The notes under the pieces were generated by a model. That model was not told the DNA's origin. It searched no databases and worked only from the letters and a program-made list of their open reading frames with translations. A stretch of 64,000 nt of DNA from Elymus sibiricus. Taxonomy: Eukaryota > Streptophyta > Magnoliopsida > Poales > Poaceae. The stretch spans positions 2,180,001 through 2,244,000 of the forward strand of contig CM077673.1 in assembly GCA_039707655.1 (NCBI GenBank), given 5' to 3'. Shown one piece after another: positions 34,287-48,119 of the stretch (within the stretch, counting starts at the first letter, position 1; every line of letters starts with the position of its first letter). A program made the translations under genes and the position numbers.

Positions 34287-35823
34287 CCAAAACTCGCAGA
34301 TTTGGTCCATTCTTACCAGTTTTCTAAGCTATTATTCACTTTTTTTGGTTGTCCTGGTCGTCCGAACGTTCGGGGAAGCCCGGGGTCCGGTTACGGGGAC
34401 CTCGCAAAAACTCGAAGATTTGGTCCATTCTTACCAGTTTTCTATGCTATTACTCACTCATTTTGGGTCCCGGGGCGATCCAAATGTTCGGGGAACCCCG
34501 GGGTCCGCTTATGGGGAGCTCGCCAAAACTCGCAGATTTTGTCCATTCTGACCAGATTTCTATGCTATCATTCACTGTTTTTCGGTAGTCGTGGTCGTCC
34601 GAACATTCGGGGAAGCCCGGGGTGCGGTTACGGGGACCTCGCCAAAACTAGCAGATTTTGTGTGTCCCGGCTAGTTTCCTATGCTATTACTCACTAATTT
34701 TGGGTCCCGGGGCGATCCAAACGTTCGGGGAACCCCGGGGTCCGCATACAGGGACCTGGCCAAAACTCGCAGATTTGGTCCATTCTTACCAGTTTTCTAT
34801 GCTATTATTCAATGGTTTTTGGTAGTTGTGGTCGTCCGAACGTTCGGGGAAGCTCGGGATGCGGTTACGGGGACCTCGCCAAAACTAACAAATTTGGTCT
34901 GTTCCAGCCAGTTTTCTATGCTATTACTCACTGATTTTGGGTCCCGGGGTGATCCAAACGTTCGGGGAACCCCGGGGTCCGCTTACGGGGACTTCGCCAA
35001 AACTCGCAGATTGTTCCATTCTTACCAGTTTTCTGTGCTATTATTCACTGTTTTTTGGTTGTCGTGGTCGTCCAAACGTTCGGGGAAGCCCGTGGACCGG
35101 TTACGGGGACCTCGCCAAAACTCACAGATTTGGTCCATTCATACCTGTTTTCTATGCTATTACTCAGTGATTTTGGTTCCCGAGGCGATCCAAATGTTCG
35201 GGGAACCCCAGAGTCCGCTTACTGGGACCTCGCCAAAACTCGCAGATTTTGTCCATTCTGACCAGATTTCTATGCTATTATTCACTGTTTTTTTGTTGTC
35301 GTGGTTGTCCGAACATTCGGGGAAGCCCGTGGACCGGTTACGGGGACCTCGCCAAACTAGCAGATTTTGCCTGTTCCGGCCAGTTTTCTATGCTACTACT
35401 CACTAATTTTGGGTCTCGGGGCGAACCAAAAGTTCGGGAAACCCCGGGGTCTGCTTACGAGCACCTCGCCAAAACTCGCAGATTTAGTCCATTCTGACCA
35501 GTTTTCTATGCTATTACTCATTGATTTTGGGTCCCGGGGTGATCCAAACATTCGGGGAACCCTGGGGTCCGCTTACGGGGACTTCGACAAAACTCGTAGA
35601 TTTGGTCCGTTCTTACCAGTTTTCTGTGCTATTATTCACTGTTTTTTGGTTGTCGTGGTCGTCCAAACGTTCGGGGAAGCCCGTGGACCGGTTACGGGGA
35701 CCTCGCCAAAACTCGCAGGTTTGGTCCATTCTGACCAGTTTTCTGTGCTATTATTCACTGTTTTTGGTTGTCGTGGTCATCCGAACGTTCGGGGAAGCCC
35801 GTGGACCGGTTACGGGGACCTCA
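34287..35823 (+). repeat. 13-mer HOR, start of the 34-42 kb subtype
   Basis: This is the first unit with CATACAGGG in m4, AAATTTGGTCTG in m6, CCATTCATACC in m8, GTGGTTGTCC in m9, GGGCGAACC in m10 and AACCCTGGGG in m11. Confidence 0.93.
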
Positions 35824-37360
35824 CCAAAACTCGCAGATTTGGTCCATTCTTACCAGTTTTCTAAGCTATTATTCACTTTTTTTGGTTGTCCTGGTCGTCC
35901 GAACGTTCGGGGAAGCCCGGGGTCCGGTTACGGGGACCTCGCAAAAACTCGAAGATTTGGTCCATTCTTACCAGTTTTCTATGCTATTACTCACTCATTT
36001 TGGGTCCCGGGGCGATCCAAATGTTCGGGGAACCCCGGGGTCCGCTTATGGGGAGCTCGCCAAAACTCGCAGATTTTGTCCATTCTGACCAGATTTCTAT
36101 GCTATCATTCACTGTTTTTCGGTAGTCGTGGTCGTCCGAACATTCGGGGAAGCCCGGGGTGCGGTTACGGGGACCTCGCCAAAACTAGCAGATTTTGTGT
36201 GTCCCGGCTAGTTTCCTATGCTATTACTCACTAATTTTGGGTCCCGGGGCGATCCAAACGTTCGGGGAACCCCGGGGTCCGCATACAGGGACCTGGCCAA
36301 AACTCGCAGATTTGGTCCATTCTTACCAGTTTTCTATGCTATTATTCAATGGTTTTTGGTAGTTGTGGTCGTCCGAACGTTCGGGGAAGCTCGGGATGCG
36401 GTTACGGGGACCTCGCCAAAACTAACAAATTTGGTCTGTTCCAGCCAGTTTTCTATGCTATTACTCACTGATTTTGGGTCCCGGGGTGATCCAAACGTTC
36501 GAGGAACCCCGGGGTCCGCTTACGGGGACTTCGCCAAAACTCGCAGATTGTTCCATTCTTACCAGTTTTCTGTGCTATTATTCACTGTTTTTTGGTTGTC
36601 GTGGTCGTCCAAACGTTCGGGGAAGCCCATGGACCGGTTACGGGGACCTCGCCAAAACTCACAGATTTGGTCCATTCATACCTGTTTTCTATGCTATTAC
36701 TCAGTGATTTTGGTTCCCGAGGCGATCCAAATGTTCGGGGAACCCCAGAGTCCGCTTACTGGGACCTCGCCAAAACTCGCAGATTTTGTCCATTCTGACC
36801 AGATTTCTATGCTATTATTCACTGTTTTTTTGTTGTCGTGGTTGTCCGAACATTCGGGGAAGCCCGTGGACCGGTTACGGGGACCTCGCCAAACTAGCAG
36901 ATTTTGCCTGTTCCGGCCAGTTTTCTATGCTACTACTCACTAATTTTGGGTCTCGGGGCGAACCAAAAGTTCGGGAAACCCCGGGGTCTGCTTACGAGCA
37001 CCTCGCCAAAACTCGCAGATTTAGTCCATTCTGACCAGTTTTCTATGCTATTACTCATTGATTTTGGGTCCCGGGGTGATCCAAACATTCGGGGAACCCT
37101 GGGGTCCGCTTACGGGGACTTCGACAAAACTCGTAGATTTGGTCCGTTCTTACCAGTTTTCTGTGCTATTATTCACTGTTTTTTGGTTGTCGTGGTCGTC
37201 CAAACGTTCGGGGAAGCCCGTGGACCGGTTACGGGGACCTCGCCAAAACTCGCAGGTTTGGTCCATTCTGACCAGTTTTCTGTGCTATTATTCACTGTTT
37301 TTGGTTGTCGTGGTCATCCGAACGTTCGGGGAAGCCCGTGGACCGGTTACGGGGACCTCA
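35824..37360 (+). repeat. 13-mer HOR, 34-42 kb subtype
   Basis: It adds GTTCGAGGAACC in m6 and AGCCCATGG in m7 to the subtype markers. Both persist in the next three units. Confidence 0.93.
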
Positions 37361-38897
37361 CCAAAACTCGCAGATTTGGTCCATTCTTACCAGTTTTCTA
37401 AGCTATTATTCACTTTTTTTGGTTGTCCTGGTCGTCCGAACGTTCGGGGAAGCCCGGGGTCCGGTTACGGGGACCTCGCAAAAACTCGAAGATTTGGTCC
37501 ATTCTTACCAGTTTTCTATGCTATTACTCACTCATTTTGGGTCCCGGGGCGATCCAAATGTTCGGGGAACCCCGGGGTCCGCTTATGGGGAGCTCGCCAA
37601 AACTCGCAGATTTTGTCCATTCTGACCAGATTTCTATGCTATCATTCACTGTTTTTCGGTAGTCGTGGTCGTCCGAACATTCGGGGAAGCCCGGGGTGCG
37701 GTTACGGGGACCTCGCCAAAACTAGCAGATTTTGTGTGTCCCGGCTAGTTTCCTATGCTATTACTCACTAATTTTGGGTCCCGGGGCGATCCAAACGTTC
37801 GGGGAACCCCGGGGTCCGCATACAGGGACCTGGCCAAAACTCGCAGATTTGGTCCATTCTTACCAGTTTTCTATGCTATTATTCAATGGTTTTTGGTAGT
37901 TGTGGTCGTCCGAACGTTCGGGGAAGCTCGGGATGCGGTTACGGGGACCTCGCCAAAACTAACAAATTTGGTCTGTTCCAGCCAGTTTTCTATGCTATTA
38001 CTCACTGATTTTGGGTCCCGGGGTGATCCAAACGTTCGAGGAACCCCGGGGTCCGCTTACGGGGACTTCGCCAAAACTCGCAGATTGTTCCATTCTTACC
38101 AGTTTTCTGTGCTATTATTCACTGTTTTTTGGTTGTCGTGGTCGTCCAAACGTTCGGGGAAGCCCATGGACCGGTTACGGGGACCTCGCCAAAACTCACA
38201 GATTTGGTCCATTCATACCTGTTTTCTATGCTATTACTCAGTGATTTTGGTTCCCGAGGCGATCCAAATGTTCGGGGAACCCCAGAGTCCGCTTACTGGG
38301 ACCTCGCCAAAACTCGCAGATTTTGTCCATTCTGACCAGATTTCTATGCTATTATTCACTGTTTTTTTGTTGTCGTGGTTGTCCGAACATTCGGGGAAGC
38401 CCGTGGACCGGTTACGGGGACCTCGCCAAACTAGCAGATTTTGCCTGTTCCGGCCAGTTTTCTATGCTACTACTCACTAATTTTGGGTCTCGGGGCGAAC
38501 CAAAAGTTCGGGAAACCCCGGGGTCTGCTTACGAGCACCTCGCCAAAACTCGCAGATTTAGTCCATTCTGACCAGTTTTCTATGCTATTACTCATTGATT
38601 TTGGGTCCCGGGGTGATCCAAACATTCGGGGAACCCTGGGGTCCGCTTACGGGGACTTCGACAAAACTCGTAGATTTGGTCCGTTCTTACCAGTTTTCTG
38701 TGCTATTATTCACTGTTTTTTGGTTGTCGTGGTCGTCCAAACGTTCGGGGAAGCCCGTGGACCGGTTACGGGGACCTCGCCAAAACTCGCAGGTTTGGTC
38801 CATTCTGACCAGTTTTCTGTGCTATTATTCACTGTTTTTGGTTGTCGTGGTCGTCCGAACGTTCGGGGAAGCCCGTGGACCGGTTACGGGGACCTCA
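37361..38897 (+). repeat. 13-mer HOR, 34-42 kb subtype
   Basis: It is nearly the same as the preceding unit. m13 has GTGGTCGTCC in place of GTGGTCATCC, a change shared with the unit at 40435. Confidence 0.93.
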
Positions 38898-40434
38898 CCA
38901 AAACTCGCAGATTTGGTCCATTCTTACCAGTTTTCTAAGCTATTATTCACTTTTTTTGGTTGTCCTGGTCGTCCGAACGTACGGGGAAGCCCGGGGTCCG
39001 GTTACGGGGACCTCGCAAAAACTCGAAGATTTGGTCCATTCTTACCAGTTTTCTATGCTATTACTCACTCATTTTGGGTCCCGGGGCGATCCAAATGTTC
39101 GGGGAACCCCGGGGTCCGCTTATGGGGAGCTCGCCAAAACTCGCAGATTTTGTCCATTCTGACCAGATTTCTATGCTATCATTCACTGTTTTTCGGTAGT
39201 CGTGGTCATCCGAACATTCGGGGAAGCCCGGGGTGCGGTTACGGGGACCTCGCCAAAACTAGCAGATTTTGTGTGTCCCGGCTAGTTTCCTATGCTATTA
39301 CTCACTAATTTTGGGTCCCGGGGCGATCCAAACGTTCGGGGAACCCCGGGGTCCGCATACGGGGACCTGGCCAAAACTCGCAGATTTGGTCCATTCTTAC
39401 CAGTTTTCTATGCTATTATTCAATGGTTTTTGGTAGTTGTGGTCGTCCGAACGTTCGGGGAAGCTCGGGATGCGGTTACGGGGACCTCGCCAAAACTAAC
39501 AAATTTGGTCTGTTCCAGCCAGTTTTCTATGCTATTACTCACTGATTTTGGGTCCCGGGGTGATCCAAACGTTCGAGGAACCCCGGGGTCCGCTTACGGG
39601 GACTTCGCCAAAACTCGCAGATTGTTCCATTCTTACCAGTTTTCTGTGCTATTATTCACTGTTTTTTGGTTGTCGTGGTCGTCCAAACGTTCGGGGAAGC
39701 CCATGGACCGGTTACGGGGACCTCGCCAAAACTCACAGATTTGGTCCATTCATACCTGTTTTCTATGCTATTACTCAGTGATTTTGGTTCCCGAGGCGAT
39801 CCAAATGTTCGGGGAACCCCAGAGTCCGCTTACTGGGACCTCGCCAAAACTCGCAGATTTTGTCCATTCTGACCAGATTTCTATGCTATTATTCACTGTT
39901 TTTTTGTTGTCGTGGTTGTCCGAACATTCGGGGAAGCCCGTGGACCGGTTACGGGGACCTCGCCAAACTAGCAGATTTTGCCTGTTCCGGCCAGTTTTCT
40001 ATGCTACTACTCACTAATTTTGGGTCTCGGGGCGAACCAAAAGTTCGGGAAACCCCGGGGTCTGCTTACGAGCACCTCGCCAAAACTCGCAGATTTAGTC
40101 CATTCTGACCAGTTTTCTATGCTATTACTCATTGATTTTGGGTCCCGGGGTGATCCAAACATTCGGGGAACCCTGGGGTCCGCTTACGGGGACTTCGACA
40201 AAACTCGTAGATTTGGTCCGTTCTTACCAGTTTTCTGTGCTATTATTCACTGTTTTTTGGTTGTCGTGGTCGTCCAAACGTTCGGGGAAGCCCGTGGACC
40301 GGTTACGGGGACCTCGCCAAAACTCGCAGGTTTGGTCCATTCTGACCAGTTTTCTGTGCTATTATTCACTGTTTTTGGTTGTCGTGGTCATCCGAACGTT
40401 CGGGGAAGCCCGTGGACCGGTTACGGGGACCTCA
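38898..40434 (+). repeat. 13-mer HOR, 34-42 kb subtype, CGTACGGGG variant
   Basis: m1 has GAACGTACGGGG near 38979, m3 has GGTCATCCGAACATT near 39207, and m4 keeps CATACGGGG. These variants recur in the unit at 41972, 3074 bp downstream. Confidence 0.93.
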
Positions 40435-41971
40435 CCAAAACTCGCAGATTTGGTCCATTCTTACCAGTTTTCTAAGCTATTATTCACTTTTTTTGGTTGT
40501 CCTGGTCGTCCGAACGTTCGGGGAAGCCCGGGGTCCGGTTACGGGGACCTCGCAAAAACTCGAAGATTTGGTCCATTCTTACCAGTTTTCTATGCTATTA
40601 CTCACTCATTTTGGGTCCCGGGGCGATCCAAATGTTCGGGGAACCCCGGGGTCCGCTTATGGGGAGCTCGCCAAAACTCGCAGATTTTGTCCATTCTGAC
40701 CAGATTTCTATGCTATCATTCACTGTTTTTCGGTAGTCGTGGTCGTCCGAACATTCGGGGAAGCCCGGGGTGCGGTTACGGGGACCTCGCCAAAACTAGC
40801 AGATTTTGTGTGTCCCGGCTAGTTTCCTATGCTATTACTCACTAATTTTGGGTCCCGGGGCGATCCAAACGTTCGGGGAACCCCGGGGTCCGCATACAGG
40901 GACCTGGCCAAAACTCGCAGATTTGGTCCATTCTTACCAGTTTTCTATGCTATTATTCAATGGTTTTTGGTAGTTGTGGTCGTCCGAACGTTCGGGGAAG
41001 CTCGGGATGCGGTTACGGGGACCTCGCCAAAACTAACAAATTTGGTCTGTTCCAGCCAGTTTTCTATGCTATTACTCACTGATTTTGGGTCCCGGGGTGA
41101 TCCAAACGTTCGAGGAACCCCGGGGTCCGCTTACGGGGACTTCGCCAAAACTCGCAGATTGTTCCATTCTTACCAGTTTTCTGTGCTATTATTCACTGTT
41201 TTTTGGTTGTCGTGGTCGTCCAAACGTTCGGGGAAGCCCATGGACCGGTTACGGGGACCTCGCCAAAACTCACAGATTTGGTCCATTCATACCTGTTTTC
41301 TATGCTATTACTCAGTGATTTTGGTTCCCGAGGCGATCCAAATGTTCGGGGAACCCCAGAGTCCGCTTACTGGGACCTCGCCAAAACTCGCAGATTTTGT
41401 CCATTCTGACCAGATTTCTATGCTATTATTCACTGTTTTTTTGTTGTCGTGGTTGTCCGAACATTCGGGGAAGCCCGTGGACCGGTTACGGGGACCTCGC
41501 CAAACTAGCAGATTTTGCCTGTTCCGGCCAGTTTTCTATGCTACTACTCACTAATTTTGGGTCTCGGGGCGAACCAAAAGTTCGGGAAACCCCGGGGTCT
41601 GCTTACGAGCACCTCGCCAAAACTCGCAGATTTAGTCCATTCTGACCAGTTTTCTATGCTATTACTCATTGATTTTGGGTCCCGGGGTGATCCAAACATT
41701 CGGGGAACCCTGGGGTCCGCTTACGGGGACTTCGACAAAACTCGTAGATTTGGTCCGTTCTTACCAGTTTTCTGTGCTATTATTCACTGTTTTTTGGTTG
41801 TCGTGGTCGTCCAAACGTTCGGGGAAGCCCGTGGACCGGTTACGGGGACCTCGCCAAAACTCGCAGGTTTGGTCCATTCTGACCAGTTTTCTGTGCTATT
41901 ATTCACTGTTTTTGGTTGTCGTGGTCGTCCGAACGTTCGGGGAAGCCCGTGGACCGGTTACGGGGACCTCA
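40435..41971 (+). repeat. 13-mer HOR, 34-42 kb subtype
   Basis: It matches the unit at 37361 (CATACAGGG in m4, GTCGTCC in m13) at an offset of 3074 bp. Confidence 0.93.
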
Positions 41972-43508
41972 CCAAAACTCGCAGATTTGGTCCATTCTTA
42001 CCAGTTTTCTAAGCTATTATTCACTTTTTTTGGTTGTCCTGGTCGTCCGAACGTACGGGGAAGCCCGGGGTCCGGTTACGGGGACCTCGCAAAAACTCGA
42101 AGATTTGGTCCATTCTTACCAGTTTTCTATGCTATTACTCACTCATTTTGGGTCCCGGGGCGATCCAAATGTTCGGGGAACCCCGGGGTCCGCTTATGGG
42201 GAGCTCGCCAAAACTCGCAGATTTTGTCCATTCTGACCAGATTTCTATGCTATCATTCACTGTTTTTCGGTAGTCGTGGTCATCCGAACATTCGGGGAAG
42301 CCCGGGGTGCGGTTACGGGGACCTCGCCAAAACTAGCAGATTTTGTGTGTCCCGGCTAGTTTCCTATGCTATTACTCACTAATTTTGGGTCCCGGGGCGA
42401 TCCAAACGTTCGGGGAACCCCGGGGTCCGCATACGGGGACCTGGCCAAAACTCGCAGATTTGGTCCATTCTTACCAGTTTTCTATGCTATTATTCAATGG
42501 TTTTTGGTAGTTGTGGTCGTCCGAACGTTCGGGGAAGCTCGGGATGCGGTTACGGGGACCTCGCCAAAACTAACAAATTTTGTCTGTTCCAGCCAGTTTT
42601 CTATGCTATTACTCACTGATTTTGGGTCCCGGGGTGATCCAAACGTTCGGGGAACCCCGGGGTCCGCTTACGGGGACTTCGCCAAAACTCGCAGATTGTT
42701 CCATTCTTACCAGTTTTCTGTGCTATTATTCACTGTTTTTTGGTTGTCGTGGTCGTCCAAACGTTCGGGGAAGCCCGTGGACCGGTTACGGGGACCTCGC
42801 CAAAACTCACAGATTTGGTCCATTCTTACCTGTTTTCTCTTCTATTACTCAGTGATTTTGGTTCCCGAGGCGATCCAAATGTTCGGGGAACCCCAGAGTC
42901 CGCTTACTGGGACCTCGCCAAAACTCGCAGATTTTGTCCATTCTGACCAGATTTCTATGCTATTATTCACTGTTTTTTTGTTGTCGTGGTCGTCCGAACA
43001 TTCGGGGAAGCCCGTGGACCGGTTACGGGGACCTCGCCAAACTAGCAGATTTTGCCTGTTCCGGCCAGTTTTCTATGCTACTTCTCACTAATTTTGGGTC
43101 TCGGGGCGATCCAAAAGTTCGGGAAACCCCGGGGTCTGCTTACGAGCACCTCGCCAAAACTCGCAGATTTAGTCCATTCTGACCAGTTTTCTATGCTATT
43201 ACTCATTGATTTTGGGTCCCGGGGTGATCCAAACATTCGGGGAACCCCGGGGTCCGCTTACGGGGACTTCGACAAAACTCGTAGATTTGGTCCGTTCTTA
43301 CCAGTTTTCTGTGCTATTATTCACTGTTTTTTGGTTGTCGTGGTCGTCCAAACGTTCGGGGAAGCCCGTGGACCGGTTACGGGGACCTCGCCAAAACTCG
43401 CAGGTTTGGTCCATTCTGATCAGTTTTCTGTGCTATTATTCACTGTTTTTGGTTGTCGTGGTCGTCCGAACGTTCGGGGAAGCCCGTGGACCGGTTACGG
43501 GGACCTCA
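41972..43508 (+). repeat. 13-mer HOR, switch from 34-42 kb to 42-49 kb subtype
   Basis: m1-m4 match the unit at 38898 (GTACGGGG, GGTCATCC). From m6 on it has AAATTTTGTCTG, CTCTTCTATT in m8 and GCTACTTCTCAC in m10, the markers of the next units. A recombination point therefore lies between about 42290 and 42580. Confidence 0.92.
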
Positions 43509-45045
43509 CCAAAACTCGCAGATTTGGTCCATTCTTACCAGTTTTCTAAGCTATTATTCACTTTTTTTGGTTGTCCTGGTCGTCCGAACGTTCGGGGAAG
43601 CCCGGGGTCCGGTTACGGGGACCTCGCAAAAACTCGAAGATTTGGTCCATTCTTACCAGTTTTCTATGCTATTACTCACTCATTTTGGGTCCCGGGGCGA
43701 TCCAAATGTTCGGGGAACCCCGGGGTCCGCTTATGGGGAGCTCGCCAAAACTCGCAGATTTTGTCCATTCTGACCAGATTTCTATGCTATCATTCACTGT
43801 TTTTCGGTAGTCGTGGTCGTCCGAACATTCGGGGAAGCCCGGGGTGCGGTTACGGGGACCTCGCCAAAACTAGCAGATTTTGTGTGTCCCGGCTAGTTTC
43901 CTATGCTATTACTCACTAATTTTGGGTCCCGGGGCGATCCAAACGTTCGGGGAACCCCGGGGTCCGCATACGGGGACCTGGCCAAAACTCGCAGATTTGG
44001 TCCATTCTTACCAGTTTTCTATGCTATTATTCAATGGTTTTTGGTAGTTGTGGTCGTCCGAACGTTCGGGGAAGCTCGGGATGCGGTTACGGGGACCTCG
44101 CCAAAACTAACAAATTTTGTCTGTTCCAGCCAGTTTTCTATGCTATTACTCACTGATTTTGGGTCCCGGGGTGATCCAAACGTTCGGGGCACCCCGGGGT
44201 CCGCTTACGGGGACTTCGCCAAAACTCGCAGATTGTTCCATTCTTACCAGTTTTCTGTGCTATTATTCACTGTTTTTTGGTTGTCGTGGTCGTCCAAACG
44301 TTCGGGGAAGCCCGTGGACCGGTTACGGGGACCTCGCCAAAACTCACAGATTTGGTCCATTCTTACCTGTTTTCTCTTCTATTACTCAGTGATTTTGGTT
44401 CCCGAGGCGATCCAAATGTTCGGGGAACCCCAGAGTCCGCTTACTGGAACCTCGCCAAAACTCGCAGATTTTGTCCATTCTGACCAGATTTCTATGCTAT
44501 TATTCACTGTTTTTTTGTTGTCGTGGTTGTCCGAACATTCGGGGAAGCCCGTGGACCGGTTACGGGGACCTCGCCAAACTAGCAGATTTTGCCTGTTCCG
44601 GCCAGTTTTCTATGCTACTTCTCACTAATTTTGGGTCTCGGGGCGATCCAAAAGTTCGGGAAACCCCGGGGTCTGCTTACGAGCACCTCGCCAAAACTCG
44701 CAGATTTAGTCCATTCTGACCAGTTTTCTATGCTATTACTCATTGATTTTGGGTCCCGGGGTGATCCAAACATTCGGGGAACCCCGGGGTCCGCTTACGG
44801 GGACTTCGACAAAACTCGTAGATTTGGTCCGTTCTTACCAGTTTTCTGTGCTATTATTCACTGTTTTTTGGTTGTCGTGGTCGTCCAAACGTTCGGGGAA
44901 GCCCGTGGACCGGTTACGGGGACCTCGCCAAAACTCGCAGGTTTGGTCCATTCTGACCAGTTTTCTGTGCTATTATTCACTGTTTTTGGTTGTCGTGGTC
45001 GTCCGAACGTTCGGGGAAGCCCGTGGACCGGTTACGGGGACCTCA
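43509..45045 (+). repeat. 13-mer HOR, 42-49 kb subtype
   Basis: It has CTCTTCTATT in m8 and CTACTTCTCAC in m10. Private changes are TTCGGGGCACCCC in m6 and ACTGGAACC in m8. m9 has GTGGTTGTCC. Confidence 0.93.
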
Positions 45046-46582
45046 CCAAAACTCGCAGATTTGGTCCATTCTTACCAGTTTTCTAAGCTATTATTCACTT
45101 TTTTTGGTTGTCGTGGTCGTCCGAACGTTCGGGGAAGCCCGGGGTCCGGTTACGGGGACCTCGCAAAAACTCGAAGATTTGGTCCATTCTTACCAGTTTT
45201 CTATGCTATTACTCACTCATTTTGGGTCCCGGGGCGATCCAAATGTTCGGGGAACCCCGGGGTCCGCTTATGGGGAGCTCGCCAAAACTCGCAGATTTTG
45301 TCCATTCTGACCAGATTTCTATGCTATCATTCACTGTTTTTCGGTAGTCGTGGTCGTCCGAACATTCGGGGAAGCCCGGGGTGCGGTTACGGGGACCTCG
45401 CCAAAACTAGCAGATTTTGTGTGTCCCGGCTAGTTTCCTATGCTATTACTCACTAATTTTGGGTCCCGGGGCGATCCAAACGTTCGGGGAACCCCGGGGT
45501 CCGCATACGGGGACCTGGCCAAAACTCGCAGATTTGGTCCATTCTTAACAGTTTTCTATGCTATTATTCAATGGTTTTTGGTAGTTGTGGTCGTCCGAAC
45601 GTTCGGGGAAGCTCGGGATGCGGTTACGGGGACCTCGCCAAAACTAACAAATTTTGTCTGTTCCAGCCAGTTTTCTATGCTATTACTCACTGATTTTGGG
45701 TCCCGGGGTGATCCAAACGTTCGGGGAACCCCGGGGTCCGCTTACGGGGACTTCGCCAAAACTCGCAGATTGTTCCATTCTTACCAGTTTTCTGTGCTAT
45801 TATTCACTGTTTTTTGGTTGTCGTGGTCGTCCAAACGTTCGGGGAAGCCCGTGGACCGGTTACGGGGACCTCGCCAAAACTCACAGATTTGGTCCATTCT
45901 TACCTGTTTTCTCTTCTATTACTCAGTGATTTTGGTTCCCGAGGCGATCCAAATGTTCGGGGAACCCCAGAGTCCGCTTACTGGGACCTCGCCAAAACTC
46001 GCAGATTTTGTCCATTCTGACCAGATTTCTATGCTATTATTCACTGTTTTTTTGTTGTCGCGGTCGTCCGAACATTCGGGGAAGCCCGTGGACCGGTTAC
46101 GGGGACCTCGCCAAACTAGCAGATTTTGCCTGTTCCGGCCAGTTTTCTATGCTACTTCTCACTAATTTAGGGTCTCGGGGCGATCCAAAAGTTCGGGAAA
46201 CCCCGGGGTCTGCTTACGAGCACCTCGCCAAAACTCGCAGATTTAGTCCATTCTGACCAGTTTTCTATGCTATTACTCATTGATTTTGGGTCCCGGGGTG
46301 ATCCAAACATTCGGGGAACCCCGGGGTCCGCTTACGGGGACTACGACAAAACTCGTAGATTTGGTCCGTTCTTACCAGTTTTCTGTGCTATTATTCACTG
46401 TTTTTTGGTTGTCGTGGTCGTCCAAACGTTCGGGGAAGCCCGTGGACCGGTTACGGGGACCTCGCCAAAACTCGCAGGTTTGGTCCATTCTGACCAGTTT
46501 TCTGTGCTATTATTCACTGTTTTTGGTTGTCGTGGTCGTCCGAACGTTCGGGGAAGCCCGTGGACCGGTTACGGGGACCTCA
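45046..46582 (+). repeat. 13-mer HOR, 42-49 kb subtype
   Basis: It has TTCTTAACAG in m5, TTGTCGCGGTCG in m9 and CTAATTTAGGG in m10, all shared with the next unit. GGGGACTACGAC at the m11/m12 junction is private. Confidence 0.93.
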
Positions 46583-48119
46583 CCAAAACTCGCAGATTTG
46601 GTCCATTCTTACCAGTTTTCTAAGCTATTATTCACTTTTTTTGGTTGTCCTGGTCGTCCGAACGTTCGGGGAAGCCCGGGGTCCGGTTACGGGGACCTCG
46701 CAAAAACTCGAAGATTTGGTCCATTCTTACCAGTTTTCTATGCTATGACTCACTCATTTTGGGTCCCGGGGCGATCCAAATGTTCGGGGAACCCCGGGGT
46801 CCGCTTATGGGGAGCTCGCCAAAACTCGCAGATTTTGTCCATTCTGACCAGATTTCTATGCTATCATTCACTGTTTTTCGGTAGTCGTGGTCGTCCGAAC
46901 ATTCGGGGAAGCCCGGGGTGCGGTTACGGGGACCTCGCCAAAACTAGCAGATTTTGTGTGTCCCGGCTAGTTTCCTATGCTATTACTCACTAATTTTGGG
47001 TCCCGGGGCGATCCAAACGTTCGGGGAACCCCGGGGTCCGCATACGGGGACCTGGCCAAAACTCGCAGATTTGGTCCATTCTTAACAGTTTTCTATGCTA
47101 TTATTCAATGGTTTTTGGTAGTTGTGGTCGTCCGAACGTTCGGGGAAGCTCGGGATGCGGTTACGGGGACCTCGCCAAAACTAACAAATTTTGTCTGTTC
47201 CAGCCAGTTTTCTATGCTATTACTCACTGATTTTGGGTCCCGGGGTGATCCAAACGTTCGGGGAACCCCGGGGTCCGCTTACGGGGACTTCGCCAAAACT
47301 CGCAGATTGTTCCATTCTTACCAGTTTTCTGTGCTATTATTCACTGTTTTTTGGTTGTCGTGGTCGTCCAAACGTTCGGGGAAGCCCGTGGACCGGTTAC
47401 GGGGACCTCGCCAAAACTCACAGATTTGGTCCATTCTTACCTGTTTTCTCTTCTATTACTCAGTGATTTTGGTTCCCGAGGCGATCCAAATGTTCGGGGA
47501 ACCCCAGAGTCCGCTTACTGGGACCTCGCCAAAACTCGCAGATTTTGTCCATTCTGACCAGATTTCTATGCTATTATTCACTGTTTTTTTGTTGTCGCGG
47601 TCGTCCGAACATTCGGGGAAGCCCGTGGACCGGTTACGGGGACCTCGCCAAACTAGCAGATTTTGCCTGTTCCGGCCAGTTTTCTATGCTACTTCTCACT
47701 AATTTAGGGTCTCGGGGCGATCCAAAAGTTCGGGAAACCCCGGGGTCTGCTTACGAGCACCTCGCCAAAACTCGCAGATTTAGTCCATTCTGACCAGTTT
47801 TCTATGCTATTACTCATTGATTTTGGGTCCCGGGGTGATCCAAACATTCGGGGAACCCCGGGGTCCGCTTACGGGGACTTCGACAAACCTCGTAGATTTG
47901 GTCCGTTCTTACCAGTTTTCTGTGCTATTATTCACTGTTTTTTGGTTGTCGTGGTCGTCCAAACGTTCGGGGAAGCCCGTGGACCGGTTACGGGGACCTC
48001 GCCAAAACTCGCAGGTTTGGTCCATTCTTACCAGTTTTCTGTGCTATTATTCACTGTTTTTGGTTGTCGTGGTCGTCCGAACGTTCGGGGAAGCCCGTGG
48101 ACCGGTTACGGGGACCTCA
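46583..48119 (+). repeat. 13-mer HOR, 42-49 kb subtype
   Basis: It shares TTAACAG, TCGCGG and TTTAGGG with the preceding unit. m2 has TGCTATGACTC and m12 begins ACAAACCTCG. Confidence 0.93.

Larger units (their letters stand above)
37361..42400. repeat. 3074-bp (two-HOR) tandem duplication
   Basis: Units 37361 and 38898 pair with units 40435 and 41972 at an offset of 3074 bp. The evidence is the alternating m4 variant (CATACAGGG versus CATACGGGG), the GTACGGGG change at about 38979 and 42053, and GGTCATCCGAACATT at about 39207 and 42281. Sharing ends inside the unit at 41972. Confidence 0.85.
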
